Notes: a model not told the origin generated them from the sequence alone. A stretch of 64,000 nucleotides of DNA from Ampelocalamus luodianensis (GCA_036346255.1 CM070619.1:42910342-42974341); one strand, 5' to 3'; shown: positions 11,806 through 24,287, counted from the stretch's first letter. A program made the numbers and translations.

Positions 11806-14800
11806 TGTAACAGCCCCAATTTTATAAACAGTAATGGGACACTGTTCATGACATTACTGTTCATAATTAACAGTTTGGAATTCTTGTTACCAACTAAAAC
11901 TTTCCTTTTAGCCAAAATCCAAAAGCTCATTTGAAATCTAAGGAAATACAAGATAAACCTTGTATTATGACTGGAAAGTGTTTTCATTAAAGTCTAAATA
12001 AATTATTTTGACCAAAAATAATTTTTGTTGAATTTTTAGAAATTATTTTGGCTTGGAGAAAAATGTTTGCTTTTAAATAAACATTTTCGGGCTAAGATAA
12101 TTAGTTTTGTAATTTACAAAGTGATAATATAAGTTTTAAAATTTATTTGGGAAATATATCATCCCAGTAGCCTCGATAAAAATTTCATGATTTTACAAAT
12201 TTATTTGCTATTTTGAAAGCCAGTCAACCCTTTGAGCATTTGAATAAAATTTGGTCAACTAATCTGGTCGGAACTCAAGACCTAGTCTTGTAGCGACTTC
12301 GATCCCATGTGGTTGAGTCCAACCGGTCTGGCCAGTGCGGCTCTGTCACGCTCGGCGCGAGCCGAATCCATAAGTGATGTGGCCGTCAATCTTTGTCGAG
12401 CAGGCGAGGCTACGACGCCACGCGAGTTGTCGGCGTGCGCGCCTAACCTCCACCGTTGGATCTTAATCGGGCGGTCGGGAGTGGTGTATGCATTCGGACG
12501 ACTCCGAGTCCCTTTGATCTCCACCGTTCATTCCCGATCCGGCGTCGCCGCCTTTTCTTTAAAACTTAAAGGCGCGCTTTATCGGGCCGTCATATTCAAA
12601 TCCCGGCACACCCCTTTACCGCGTCTTTGTTAAGGCTGCGTTTCTTTGGGCGTTGGATTTTAATCGTAGGGTCGGTCGGTGTATCTGTCGGACAACTCGG
12701 ATCCCTTTCAATCTGCGCGTTCACTCCCGATCCTACCAGCGCCCTTTTCGCTTTGAAATTAAAGCGCGCGACTATCTTGAGCCCTTAGATCTAGATCCTA
12801 CGGTGCTCCTTTTTGGCCGTGGGCTTTAAAGCCCAAATTCAATGGACCGTTGGATTCCAATCGAAGGGAACTGCATTGTGTGCATTCGGACGAGCGGATC
12901 CTGTCAATCTCGTAGTAGAAATTCAATCGGACGGTTGAGATTCTTTTGAGCTTTAGAAGGCGCGCAAGGACTATGGCTGACACGGGACCCACATGTTAGC
13001 AGTTTCTTATCTCCTTCCTTGCCTCTGTGCGTCGCCATTTCGGTGAGCAGAGGAGAGGATTTATCCAAAGATTATGCAACTAATTTTTGGATGTTTAGAC
13101 CTAAATGGACACCTCATCAACTCTAGACTTTTCTACTTTGCCCTGTAGCTCAACATCTATATATAACCCTAACTTTTGAGCTTCTGCCATTGTTGACCAA
13201 CGATGCTATTCTTACGCCATTCTTTGTCGGTGGAGTTTCTTGCCCCTCCGAATTGTCCATCCATTCTAAGCACTAGTTTTACCTTGCACTGAGGTTTTAA
13301 CACCTTTTGTAGGTTAAATCAGAGTTTATTTCTCTGTCGATCAACATCGGGTTTTTAGAATCTTTGGTGTCTTTCCTATCCTGGTAAGTTAAAAACCTTA
13401 GTTTTGACATCTTGAGCACCTTAAGGACCTTAGGAGCTCAGATGAATCATTCTTTTGAATATCCATAGCTTCAACTTGCTTCAAACTGAAAAGTTGTTAT
13501 TCTAACTTTTCGGTCTTTCATATCTTTTTCAAGATCTAGGGTTTCCCCTGTCAACTTATCATCCTAGTTAGGTTTCAACTAAACCCTAGCAGCATAACAA
13601 GTTGTTCTTTTAATTTTTGTCATCATCTATTTAGCTTTATAGCAGAGTTCTGTCTCTGTCTCTTTTTGTCGACTTAACCGACAATATAGGTTTTTCTTTA
13701 GCTTTTGTAATCTAACCAATTAGGGTTAGGTTAAGGTTAGTTTAGGGTATTAACTACCCTGATAGGTCGAGTTAAGCTTCATTTTAGAACCTTTGCTTGA
13801 TCTATTTTCCTTTTCCCAAATCTGCAATGCATCTGTTTACGCTCTTTTAAAACTCAAATGAAACTTTGAACTAAACCCTAGTTTACGCCTTTTGAAATCG
13901 GTAGGTGGTAATATGGTTTAATGTCTTTATTAGGGTATATATAACTTAAGCATCTGTTAAACATGCATTTCCATATTGATCATACATGTTCCTTTCAATG
14001 CACTTATTGTCGATTTTGGTATTTATTGTATTTTATTGCTTCTTTTAGAATCTGGTTCTGTTGAAGCATTTGAATCTATATCTGAGCATCCTGAGCCTGC
14101 AACTGAAGTTTATTATTATCAAGGCAAGCATCCTCTTTGCACCATGTTGATCCCAAGTTTTATACAATAGGTTTTCTAAATCCGGTGACATACATGCATG
14201 CTACGTTTACGAAAATACAAATTGTGATCATTAGTAGTTAGTTATGACCTAACATGATGGATTACCTCAATTGTCACCATACACTCAACCTTAGCGTAAT
14301 CTTTGTATACTATAATATATTTTGATTTGGCTTAGACATGCGTCTAGAAACTTTAGAGTTTGACAAGCATGTCTTGTCAAACATAGGAATCACAAATGGC
14401 TTCTGTTATTTTAAACTCTTTGTCAGTTTACTTATGTCCGAAATGAATTTTAAATTTAAATTGATCTGGACAAGATGAAGCTAGTGATGGTGCTTTTGTG
14501 CACGAGATTGGGAATTGTGGTGGACTTATGCGGACCAATTAAGGACCGAACTCGACTATTCAATTCAAGTCCCCACGTACTTCCACATGCGATGTATGGT
14601 ATTTGTTTGGTTAAGTAAGATGTTAAGACTATTGGGTTGGAAGCAGAAAGTAAGAATATGTGTATTGACCTTGTATGGCATAGATGCTTAGGTCTTATGA
14701 CTGCGTTGTATGCCATGTGAGCTTGTATGTCCATGTCGGATGTTCTTAGAAGGGTGAGGCGTATATGTGCTCGTCGCATATCGTGCCTTAAAGATGCCGA

Positions 14801-15909
14801 TTGCATCCTAATATGGGTAGTGAGCCCATCACATTAAATTGTTTGGATCGGCATTCTTGGCGCAACATGTGTGCCGGTTAAGCAAATGCTATCGATCGTT
14901 GTTTAGCGAGATCGGTTCACACATGGGGTTCCAACTCAATAGTGTTAGCTTGTTGAAAAATACCAAATCTTAGTTTCCCGTTCGGCATACCAAAGGAAGT
15001 GTGTCATCATGCGGAGGCATCCGAAGGCAACGGTGACTAAGTCATGTGGGTAAAGATGTACACCCTGCAGGGTATAAAGCATTCGAATAGCGTGTCCACA
15101 GTCATGGGCGATAACTTGAATTGATGTCACTGTATAGAAGTTTTGATTTTCAAATCTGGTTTCGGTTTTTAGTTTAGCATGAGGATTCATGCCTTGTCTT
15201 TGTTACAATTAATGCCTTTACTTACTGTTCTAGTCCAACTTTGATTCTGAAATTGCTTTATCAAAACTTAGCATTTGAAGGTTAAGATGTATTGCTTTAT
15301 GCAAATTTGAACCTTTATACCTTCTGTTGTAAACTTATGCATGTACAAATTCTACTCCTTTGAATAGGTTCTAATAAACACTTTCTTTTATTAGTTTGTG
15401 TAAGACTTCTTTGAGTACCTTCCGTACTCAAGGTGCTATAACCTATTGTTGCGGTGAGGATGGTTACCTTTATGAAGTACCGTTAGCGCGATCGGTGGCG
15501 CTAACGAGTAAAACTACTTCTTTCCTCCACGCAATCGCTCATGAGTGGATGGGGCCATTGGTGGATGATGCCATTTTGTTTTGCTTCCATTTGTTGAACT
15601 TGTTGTAGTGACCAAGTCACTCCATAATGTAGTATTAAAACGCAAGTTGTAAACTTATGTTTAATTATGTCAATGTATGACTTGTATGTATTTGATGCAA
15701 TGTTGTTGAAGGATATATATGCAATGGTGGGTTGATCACAGGAACCATTGTGAAATATATATATCAGAATCTGTTTATTGGATTTGTCACTTGTTAAATT
15801 TATACCTTTAGCATGATCTTTAATAAAGGGGCGACCTTTGTTCCTTAATTAAAAATTGTGCTCTGATATAATTTTAATTAAGTACATTTCAATAACGGGT
15901 GTCCTCACA
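11806..15909 (+). repeat. 5' LTR of the gypsy element (4104 bp)
   Basis: It runs from TGTAACAGCCCCAATTTT to GGTGTCCTCACA. Its last 555 bp (15355-15909) match 20784-21346. It shares a structured block (14986-15100) with the other gypsy-type LTRs of the window. The ORFs inside (for example 12307-12633) lack protein motifs and I treat them as non-coding. A degenerate primer site (TTGAGTATCGAGCATC) follows. The intact form TTGGTATCGAGAC is seen at 61902 after the related LTR. Confidence 0.88.
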
Positions 15910-16124
15910 GCGTTGAGTATCGAGCATCGTTACTGTAGGTTAGAAGTAGCTGGTGAAACAATTAGAGAGTCTTCGATAAAATTATTTTCAAGCAGTAATA
16001 TGATTTCGAAAGTTTAAGTATGACATCTTTTATTTCTTACCTTTCTTAATATCAATTCTTGCCCCAACTTTCTGTTGGTTTTTCTAAAAGTGAATTGTTT
16101 CTTATCTTGTCTTTTTGTCTATAG

Positions 16125-16886
16125 ATGAGTGGGTGGTACTTGGTCAAGGAGACCAGCCGAGGATGTTGATGGGTTTCGGCTTTCTTTGCGGGACATGATG
16201 TGGCGATCAATTTTACCTATCAGTAGGAGTATGCCATCTATCGACGAGGCCGAGGCCCAGGGATGGAGGAGTACCGTGCCTTCATCAACGTCATCGCTAG
16301 GCATGTAGCCGGTAGTGTTCCCTCTTGTGTCCAAGCACTTGCCACCTCCGAGGCTATGGTACATTCGGGAAGGCGCTAGTAGGATGATGAGCCTTCTTCG
16401 TCATGATTTGTGGAATTGTATCAACCACCCTATGACCACTTCCCGAATCAAGGTCCTACCTCGAAGTGAGCATGTTCGATGAGATCTGATTTGGAGAAGA
16501 CCCTCAAAGTGCGACAATTGGCGAGGATGGTCCGCATCATGGACCAAATCCATCATTGTCTTGTGAGGGCTGTGGGAAACTTCGGCATCGTCTTAATGAG
16601 GCCCGATATCACGCTTCTTGGAGTCAACATGAACCGCGTTCCTGCAGCGTGCTTTATGGTGACAACGAGACCTCCCAGCTATTTCTTTGCACCATCTCTT
16701 CTGAGCTTAGGAAGTGGCGGGTGCGTGCTGTTTATGGACAAGTGCGCCTGTTCGGATGACTGCGAGTTTCCCTCGCACTCTGCGGACTACACCTCTGGAG
16801 GTCACACCACTTCTAGGATCTCAGGCGTCTTATTAGTCCTTTGGATCCTGTTGACACGAGTTCCACAGAGCTCATCTTTTGAATGA
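16125..16886 (+). pseudogene. Extra open reading between 5' LTR and gag
   Basis: An ATG at 16125 starts a reading (MSGWYLVKETSRG, GHDVAINFTY, GPGMEEYRAFINVIARHV) with a TGA and a TAG in the first part. It continues in other frames through YQPPYDHFPNQGPTSK (about 16425), EGCGKLRHRLNEARYHASW (16560-16620), FLCTISSELRKWRV and GHTT to near 16890. The text changes frame but stays protein-like, so I infer one former ORF of roughly 240-250 codons in the sense direction. It has no gag, pol or env motif that I know. The ATG is preceded by a pyrimidine tract and TAG resembling a 3' splice site. The related element at 57166 lacks it in its 0.77-kb leader. Confidence 0.5.
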
Positions 16887-17250
16887 GTTTACAGTGAACT
16901 TTAGGGATCTTTATGCTAGTACTTGACGATGAATCCTCGTGGATAGGTGTCTTACAGTCTAGTAGTTGCCCTTAAATAAAATGCATGTAATAGAGGCAGT
17001 AGTATTTTGTATAGAATATGTAAGTTTGACTTTTGGGGTTGTAATATGATCTTTATAGCCGACTCTTATATGGGTGCAAGCAGAATCTCTTTTCTTTGTT
17101 ATATAAAGTTTTTGGTTTTGGTGTTGATTTGAATGCATGGCATAACATGACGCATCATATGTATAGTGTTTGTTTCTTTCCTAATTTCAATCTTGTTTGT
17201 GTTTGCCGAGTATATCCTTGTTATGTTGTTAACCATGGTGTGGTAACAGG

Positions 17251-17880
17251 ATGGCAGGACCTACTACTCGTGCGCAAGCGCAACAAGGGAAGGGCATGTC
17301 GACTCCGTGCCCCATTCTCGGGAGGGCCATTGAACCTTCCAGCTCTCGAGTCGCAAGGTGGTCCCGGAAGAGGAGCTTCCTCCACCACCTTCTATGGCCG
17401 ATGTGCTCATGCAAATCGGCGCAATCGAATGGACCAAGCGCATCTTGGGCGGTGCGCGCAACACTTCTTCCCTGCTTTGCCGGCCGTCGAGCGAGGAGGT
17501 CACCATGTGCGAGCGGTCTTGCGACTTTGGCGGACTAACCCGCCGATGTTCTCTAGCTCTCAAGATCCCATGGAAGGCGAGGATTGGCGGACCATTGAGA
17601 AGAAGCTACTAATTGCTCGGTGTTCCGAGAGGAAAAGGTTCTCTTCGCGATTATCAGCCGGATGGGGCGACTAGTATGCGGTGGGACAATCTTACGGCCG
17701 TTCAACTGCTTTGGACACGTCCCTACTTGGGATGAGTTCATGGAGGTCTTTCGTGAAGCTCATATTCTGAAGGGTCATGATGATCAAGCAACGAGAATTC
17801 CTCGCTCTCAAGCAAGGCGAAAATGCTGTGACCGAGTATCGCACGAGTTCAACTTTCTTGCAGTGCGCCCACGATGATGT
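17251..17880 (+). pseudogene. Gypsy gag, frameshifted
   Basis: The start at 17251 (MAGPTTRAQAQQGKG) resembles that of the gag at 62667. Pieces in successive frames follow the usual retrotransposon gag order: ELPPPPSMADVLMQI, then RTNPPMFSSSQDPMEGEDW with IEKKLLIARCSER, and TWDEFMEVFREAHI. At least four frame changes separate them. The protein would form the particle shell. No continuous ORF covers it. Confidence 0.8.
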
Positions 17881-18079
17881 TTATTGACCGCCGTCGTCGA
17901 AACCGGTTCTTGAATGGGCCATGCGAGGAGTTGCAAATGGTGTAGCTTTGCGACTTGAGAATTTCTCCCATTTGGTCAACAAAGCTATAGTGGCGAAAGT
18001 AAGAGTAAGGCTTTGGAGGAGTCGCATAGCGGCAGAGGACTTCTCGGTTTGTTCCTAGTGGCGATTCGCGAGGCCTCGC

Positions 18080-18903
18080 ATGTGGTTGCCTAGACCACCG
18101 CGAGCACCAGCTCCATTGCACCAAGGCCGGCGGTGTTTGCCTCGTCCATCCTCTTCCACTAATCAGCAAGACCTAGTGAAACGGCCACCATCTGTTATTC
18201 TTGTCGGTAGGGAGTTATATGCTACCATTGTGGGCGCCGGGGCATTTCGCCTGTCGGTGCTATGCCAAAGCGCAAGGGATACCACCTATTTCACCTTCCC
18301 GGCTATTGTGCGTTACGCACCACCTTCCCGACCAGTGGTCAAGCGACGACTGTTCGGTTCGAGGTCGCGTGAATCGATTCTGCTTGAGGAAGCAAGCTGT
18401 CACTCTGAAGTTGTTCTTGGTATGCTCCTAGTTAATTTCAGCATTCTTCTTTGTTTTATTTGATTCGGAGCATCCCATTCATTTGTTAGTAAGCGGTTGC
18501 TACTCAACATCATTTAATTGTGCATCATCTTCATCCACCCCATATCATCCATTCACTGGATTAGCCTTTATGGTGATCAAGTGCGTAGTAGTGTCAATAT
18601 AAATATTGAAGGGTAGACTTTTGGGCTGATTTGATTGTGATAGATTCTAAAGGGTTGGATGTTATCTTGGGAATGGATTGGTTATCCAAGAACCTTGGGC
18701 AAATTAATTGTGCTCACAAATCCATTTCTTTAACTAATGAAAGCGGCACTTCAGTCGTTTTTCAATCCAGGACAATGGGTTCTCATCTTTGTGCTCACCA
18801 AGTTGATACCACTCCTTCTTTGGAGTCAGTACCAATTGTGTGTGAATATGTTGATGTCTTTCTGAAGACCTTCGGATTGCCACGGGCCGGGAGGTGGAGT
18901 TAA
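18080..18903 (+). pseudogene. Gag zinc knuckle and retropepsin region
   Basis: 18200-18270 encodes a degraded zinc-knuckle segment (HFACRCYAKAQG). The protease active site should read DSG. At 18462-18470 the DNA gives Asp-Ser and then lacks one G of the glycine codon, which throws the frame. The downstream part reads cleanly from 18631 (LDVILGMDWLSKNLGQINC), the usual C-terminal half of gypsy proteases. The gene is broken exactly at its catalytic loop. Confidence 0.75.
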
Positions 18904-18904
18904 A

Positions 18905-20000
18905 TAATTGAACTTCGTTCTGGAGCTGCTCCTATATCCAGGAGTCCTTATCGAATGCACATCAGCGAGTTGGTTGAATTAAAGACACAACTCGGAGAAT
19001 TGTGACAAAGGATTTATTCGACCGAGTTCCTCACCTTGGGATGCCCGGCTTTATTTGTCAAGAAGAAAGACAATACTTTGCGGATGTGTGTGGACTACCG
19101 TCAGTTAAATGAGGTCACTATCAAGAACAAGTATCCTTTGCCTCGCATTGATGATCTTTTGATCGGTTGGTTGGTGCAGAGTCTTTTCAAAGATTGATTT
19201 GCGGTCGGGCTATCATCAAATCAAGGTTAGAGTGAGGACATTCCCAAAACAGCTTTCTCTACTCGTTACGGTTTGTACGAGTATACTGTCATGTCCTTTG
19301 GTCTCACCAATGCTCCAGCTTATTTCATGAATCTTATGAATTCGGTGTTCATGGATTTCTTGGATAAGTCTGTGGTCGTGTTCATTGACGACATTCTTAT
19401 TTACTCCAAGTCTGATAAGGACCATGAACAACATTTGAGGCTTGCGTTGGAAACACTTCGTCGGCATCGACTATATGCTAAGTTTAGCAAGTGTGCTTTC
19501 TGGCTCAGGCAAGTTGCATTTTTGGGACATGTGTTATCCGAAAGAGGTATCGCTGTCGATCCAAGCAAGGTACAAGATGTATTGGATTGGAAACAGCCCA
19601 AGAATGTTACTGACATTCGAAGTTTTCTTGGACTTGCGGGTTATTACCGTAGGTTCATTGAAAACTTCTCCAAAATTGCTAGACCTTTAACTCAACTTTT
19701 ACAGAAAGAGAAGAAATTTGAATGGTCAGCTAAGTGTGAGGAGAGTTTTCGGCTTTTGAGAACTCTCTTGACTAAAGCTCAGTTCTTACTCTTAGGATGT
19801 TCTTAAGAGCTTGACATTTCTTTGCGATGCATCTCGCCATGGACTTGGTGTGTACTTATGCAAGAAGGCCGAGTTGTGGCATATGCATCTCGGCGATTCG
19901 CGACCTCATGAAGTCAATTATCCACTCATGATTTGGAATTGTTGCGTAGTCCATGCATTGAAGATTTGGCGACATTACCTCCTCGTGTCGTTGTGAGATC
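18905..20000 (+). pseudogene. Gypsy reverse transcriptase and RNase H
   Basis: 18905-19270 holds the fingers region in broken frames (ELRSGAAPISRSPYRM). 19273-19806 is a 177-codon open piece with [20 protein letters not shown], the catalytic [10 protein letters not shown] and the connection [22 protein letters not shown]. RNase H continues at 19811 (LTFLCDASRHGLGVYLCK). This is the best preserved part of the element. The catalytic Asp pair is present, but upstream frameshifts prevent an active polyprotein. Confidence 0.9.
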
Positions 20001-20399
20001 TATACCGATCATAAAAGCACGAAGTACATATTCACTCAATCGATTTGAATATGAGACAAAGAAGATGGCTTGAATTGATCAAGGACTACGACATGGGTAT
20101 TCATTATCACCCAGTAAGGCCAATGTTGTGGTGATGCTTTAGCGAGAAAATCACGGTCTGTGCATGTTCTCCTACTGCCAAAGACTTGTCTGTGATTTTC
20201 AGCGCCTAAATCTTGAATTGGTGGGAAAAGGTTTTCTCATTTGCATTACAAGTGGAGCCTACATTGGAAGCTCAGATTCTTGAGGCCCGAAAACTGATGC
20301 CATGATGGCGAAATTAAGGAAAACTTGAAGGCGGGCAAAGCCAACGAATTTTCGAAGATGATCGCGGTATGATTCGATATCGCAACCGTTTGGTGGTAC

Positions 20400-20783
20400 T
20401 GCGGATCCTCAACTAAGGAGTATAATTTTCAGAGAAGCTCATAATTCAAGTTTTCTTTACATCCTGGAAGTACCAAGATGTATCGAGATTTGAAGAAAAC
20501 CCTTTGGTGGAGCCAAATGAAGAGGCAAATTGCTCGATATGTTCTTTGAATGCGATATTTGCCAAAGGGTTAAAGTGAACATCTAAAGCCGGTGGTACTC
20601 TTCAACCTTTGCCTACTCCACAGTGGAAGTGGGAAGAGATCGATATGGATTTTGTTACTGGTCTTCCCAAGACTTCCAATGGATCCGATGCCATTTGGGT
20701 AATCATCGACCGTTTGACAAAGGTGGCTCATTTTATTCCAGTCAAAACCCTCTTCAGTGGCAAACAGCTAGCAGAGCTTTATA
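20400..20783 (+). pseudogene. Gypsy integrase, N-terminal part only
   Basis: A degraded HHCC region (CDICQRVK near 20555) precedes the start of the catalytic core (WEEIDMDFVTGLPKTSNGSDAIWVIID) with the first Asp of the DDE triad. The reading ends at KQLAELY, where it joins LTR sequence at about 20784. The second Asp, the Glu and the C-terminal domain are deleted together with the first part of the 3' LTR. Confidence 0.88.
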
Positions 20784-21346
20784 ATTCTACTCCTTTGAAT
20801 AGGTTCTAATAAACACTTTCTTTTATTAGTTTGTGTAAGACTTCTTTGAGTACCTTCCGTACTCAAGGTGCTATAACCTATTGTTGCGGTGAGGATGGTT
20901 ACCTTTATGAAGTACCGTTAGCGCCGATCGGGGTGGCGCTAACGAGTAAAGCTACTTCTTTCCTCCACGCAATCGCTCGGTGGATGGGGCCATTGGTGGA
21001 TGATGCTATTTTGTTTTGCTTCATTGTTGAACTTGTTGTAGTGACCAAGTCACTCCATAATGTAGTATTAAAACCGCAAGTTGTAAACTTATGTTTAATT
21101 ATGTCAATGTATGACTTGTATGTATTTGATGCAATGTTGTTGAAGGATATATATGCAATGGTCGTTGATCACAGGAACCATTGTGAAATATATATATCAG
21201 GAATCCTGTTTATTGGATTTGTCACTTGTTAAATTTATACCTTTAGCATGATCTTTAATAAAGGGCGAAAGACTGTTCCTTAATTAAGAATTGTGCTACA
21301 GTATAATTTTAATTAAGTACATTTCCAATAACCGGGTGTCCTCACA
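20784..21346 (+). repeat. 3' LTR of the gypsy element, 5'-truncated
   Basis: It matches 15355-15909 over its whole length and ends TCCTCACA at 21346, followed by the TSD ATGCT. The first 3.5 kb are missing, removed with the integrase end by one deletion. Differences from the 5' copy are mostly one- to three-base indels in GC-rich spots. Confidence 0.88.
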
Positions 21347-21689
21347 ATGCTGAGACCCCTCAAGCAAGAGAAGAGAGTCTATGGGCTCAATTCTTCTTGA
21401 TTCAACAGTCTGAGGGTCTTTGGGAGACACTCAAATGAGCGCGTCAGCGAGTGGACGCATTTCGGGCTTCGTCACGATGATCACGATCGTCCGATCTTGG
21501 CGCTCACGCCCACGAAGTTTTGAAGACGGAGATAGCAGCCTACCTCCGCCACTAGAAAAACTTTGTTTATTTAGGTTTCTACTTTTTTAATCTTTGTAAG
21601 AAGCGACTGGCCACACTGTTTGGTCATATGTAAATTCTAAATTTTTTAAAAATCTAGTTTTGAGGTATATTTATATGTTGAACTATATA

Positions 21690-21990
21690 TGTATAGACGG
21701 TTTAGTGGAACAAATATTCATCTGTGATATGTATCCTAGTTAAAGCAAATTTTTAGCAGTATTTACATGACAAAATTGACATGTAAACATGTAATTCTTT
21801 CATGTCAAGTAAATGTATACATGAAAATATGCTCAAAACATAGAAGTTGAGAACAGCCATATTACAGACGGTTCCATAATAGAACCGTCCGTGATATGGT
21901 CTCATATCACAGATGGTTCCATAATAGAACCGTCCGTGATATGCCCATATCACGGACGATTCTATTATGGAACCGTCAATGATAAGTATC
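21690..21990. repeat. CACTA internal or subterminal repeats with inverted copies
   Basis: The segment TTCCATAATAGAACCGTC, flanked by GTGATATG, is repeated in direct order and then in inverted order at 21850-21980. Together with scattered CTGTGATATG motifs this forms a short array able to fold back. Confidence 0.65.
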
Positions 21991-21999
21991 ACTCTTTAT

Positions 22000-22460
22000 T
22001 AGTAGGAGCCCGCTAGGGTTTGCACCCTAACTCGTCACTCCCCAGCGCCTTTACTCTCGCCCGTTCTCCCCTCCCCACCCGAGTGCCCCCCACCTCGATG
22101 CCGCCGCTTGACCCCGTCGCCGACACCGCCCTAGCTTCTTCGCGTCGCCGCCGGTTATGACACCACGGTTCACTGCACAAGACACTTGTACGATAAGAAT
22201 GTCTTGTGCAGTGTCACTATCGTGCCACAACTACGGTGGCGCTGCCTTACCCTCTTCCTCCTCCCCACGGCGTGCGCGACCCCAGCTACCACTCCACCAA
22301 CCTCCCCTGGCTACCTCTCCACCGACCTCGGTCTCGACTGCCTCACCACCAACACCAACAATGTCGAGGTACGACAGATCTATCACCTATTAGTTTGTGT
22401 TGTTGGTATATTCATGTGAACCAAGTAGCAATGTGGGTTGATAGTCGGTTTGGACACCCT
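22000..22460 (+). pseudogene. Captured host-gene fragment in CACTA
   Basis: A GC-rich stretch begins like a plant gene leader (GCTAGGGTTTGCACCCTAAC). Protein-like pieces in shifting frames follow (LYDKNVLCSVTIVPQLRWR, then GYLSTDLGLDCLTTNTNN), ending at AATGTCGAG followed by GTACGACAG, a possible 5' splice site near 22368. Next comes AT-rich intron-like DNA. I do not recognise the source gene. A perfect 14-bp inverted repeat (22171-22184 with 22200-22213) lies within it. Confidence 0.4.
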
Positions 22461-22463
22461 TAG

Positions 22464-23120
22464 ACTTACTGTCTTGCTGTCTTGCCCTGATCTGTGACTG
22501 CTGGCTGGCTGTATGGATGGATGGATCTAGAGGTTGGGATCGGGATGGGGTTGTGTTGTGACTGCTAGCTAGCTGGTATTGCTGCTAGTTGTGGATAGAA
22601 ATGTTTGTATGCTTTGTGTGATTTGTTTGTGCCTAGCACTGAGAGGTATTGCAAATTGGTATTTGTATGCTCTGTTGAACTGCTCAATGGTGTTAATAGT
22701 CTTATGCTGAAATTGAATCAATAATTAGTTAATTCATATTTGAGCTCTAATGAATTGCTCTTTCTGTTATTTTAGTTTCATACTTGAGCTTGTTTTGGTT
22801 TACTGATGTGAGTTGATTATTTATTGATGTGGGTTGATTTATTGATTAAGTATGGTAAATAAAATGGAGGTGGGTTAATGCACGGTGGAGGTGTTGCCGT
22901 TGGTATTGTGTCGCACACATACAAATTTTTGTACATGTATCTAATCTTATGGTATGTTCCTATATGGTATTCTGTGTAATCGTGTTCATGCGGTCAAGTT
23001 CTCCTCCCTTGCGTCCCAGGTACGCTCTATCATTCCATTCATGATCTCTTCTCTATAAAGTCTCCAAAAGCAGTGGCTACTTGTGCCTTTAAAATTGGCT
23101 TCATATATATACATTATATA
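22464..23120. other. CACTA interior without recognised gene
   Basis: This is AT-rich, intron-like sequence with short simple runs such as ATGGATGGATGG. It may be the intron of the captured gene fragment. I see no coding or structural signal until the inverted repeat at 23121. Confidence 0.35.
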
Positions 23121-23686
<566 letters not shown>

Positions 23687-23734
23687 GTCGGTTTTAATAG
23701 ACTAACGCTTAGACTTTATAGAGAATAAGCGATT

Positions 23735-23942
23735 TATCTACAAACCGTCTGTGATACATCAGCCATCACAGATGGTTTTATCTACAAACCGTCTATGATA
23801 TACAACTATCACAGACGGTTCTGAGTTAATAACCGTCTGTGATGACCTCATGTCACCACTGACCCATAAACTCAGACGGGTCATGAAACCGTCTGTGATG
23901 ACGTTTTTGAACCATCTGTGAAGGACCTTTTCTGTAGTAATG
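23735..23942. repeat. CACTA 3' subterminal repeats and terminus
   Basis: Six or more copies of AACCGTCTGTGAT or its complement, with about 25-35 bp spacing, end in CCTTTTCTGTAGTAATG, the inverted CACTA terminus with a G-to-A change. The triplet GAA follows. Confidence 0.8.
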
Positions 23943-24170
23943 GAAGCATCAGCACTGGAACGATTCGCAACTCGTGACGATCACAAGGAGCTGGAGGAGG
24001 AGACGTGCGGCTAGTACGACTACCACCGCACCAACACGCTACATCGACTCTACTTCCGCTACGAGTCTGCGCGTCTAGTGGTAATCCCATGATCTATTAT
24101 GAGCGGAGGTTCCTTATTTACACGATAGATTTTTGAATTTGTGCTTATGTAGCCTTCCCATGATTCAACA
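23943..24170 (+). mobile_element. BARE/RIRE1-like solo LTR, 3' part
   Basis: After the second GAA the LTR resumes and matches the tail of the 3916-5503 LTR: GCGTCTAGTGGTAATCCC, then ATGATCTATTA, GATAGATTTTTGAATT and TGTAGCC. It ends TTCAACA at 24170. CTCCT at 24171-24175 repeats 9820-9824, closing the target duplication. Confidence 0.88.
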
Positions 24171-24287
24171 CTCCTATCCGCCGCCCCACGCCACGCAACA
24201 GCGGAGCACGTCGGCGCGATGGGCGCCGTGGCATGGCCCACGACAGCCATGTCCGCCTCGCGTCGGCCACCATCCTCGCCACGCTAA

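Larger units (their letters stand above)
11806..21346 (+). mobile_element. Ty3-gypsy retrotransposon, long LTR, internally deleted
   Basis: Both outer edges are defined by ATGCT (11801-11805 and 21347-21351) next to TGTAACAGCCCC and TCCTCACA. Order: 5' LTR 11806-15909, degenerate primer site, an extra upstream reading (16125-16886), gag (17251-17880), zinc knuckle and protease (18080-18903), RT and RNase H (18905-20000), start of integrase (20400-20783), and only the last 563 bp of the 3' LTR. The order PR-RT-RH-IN identifies Ty3-gypsy. Every gene has frameshifts. It is nested in the CACTA transposon and therefore younger than it. Confidence 0.9.
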
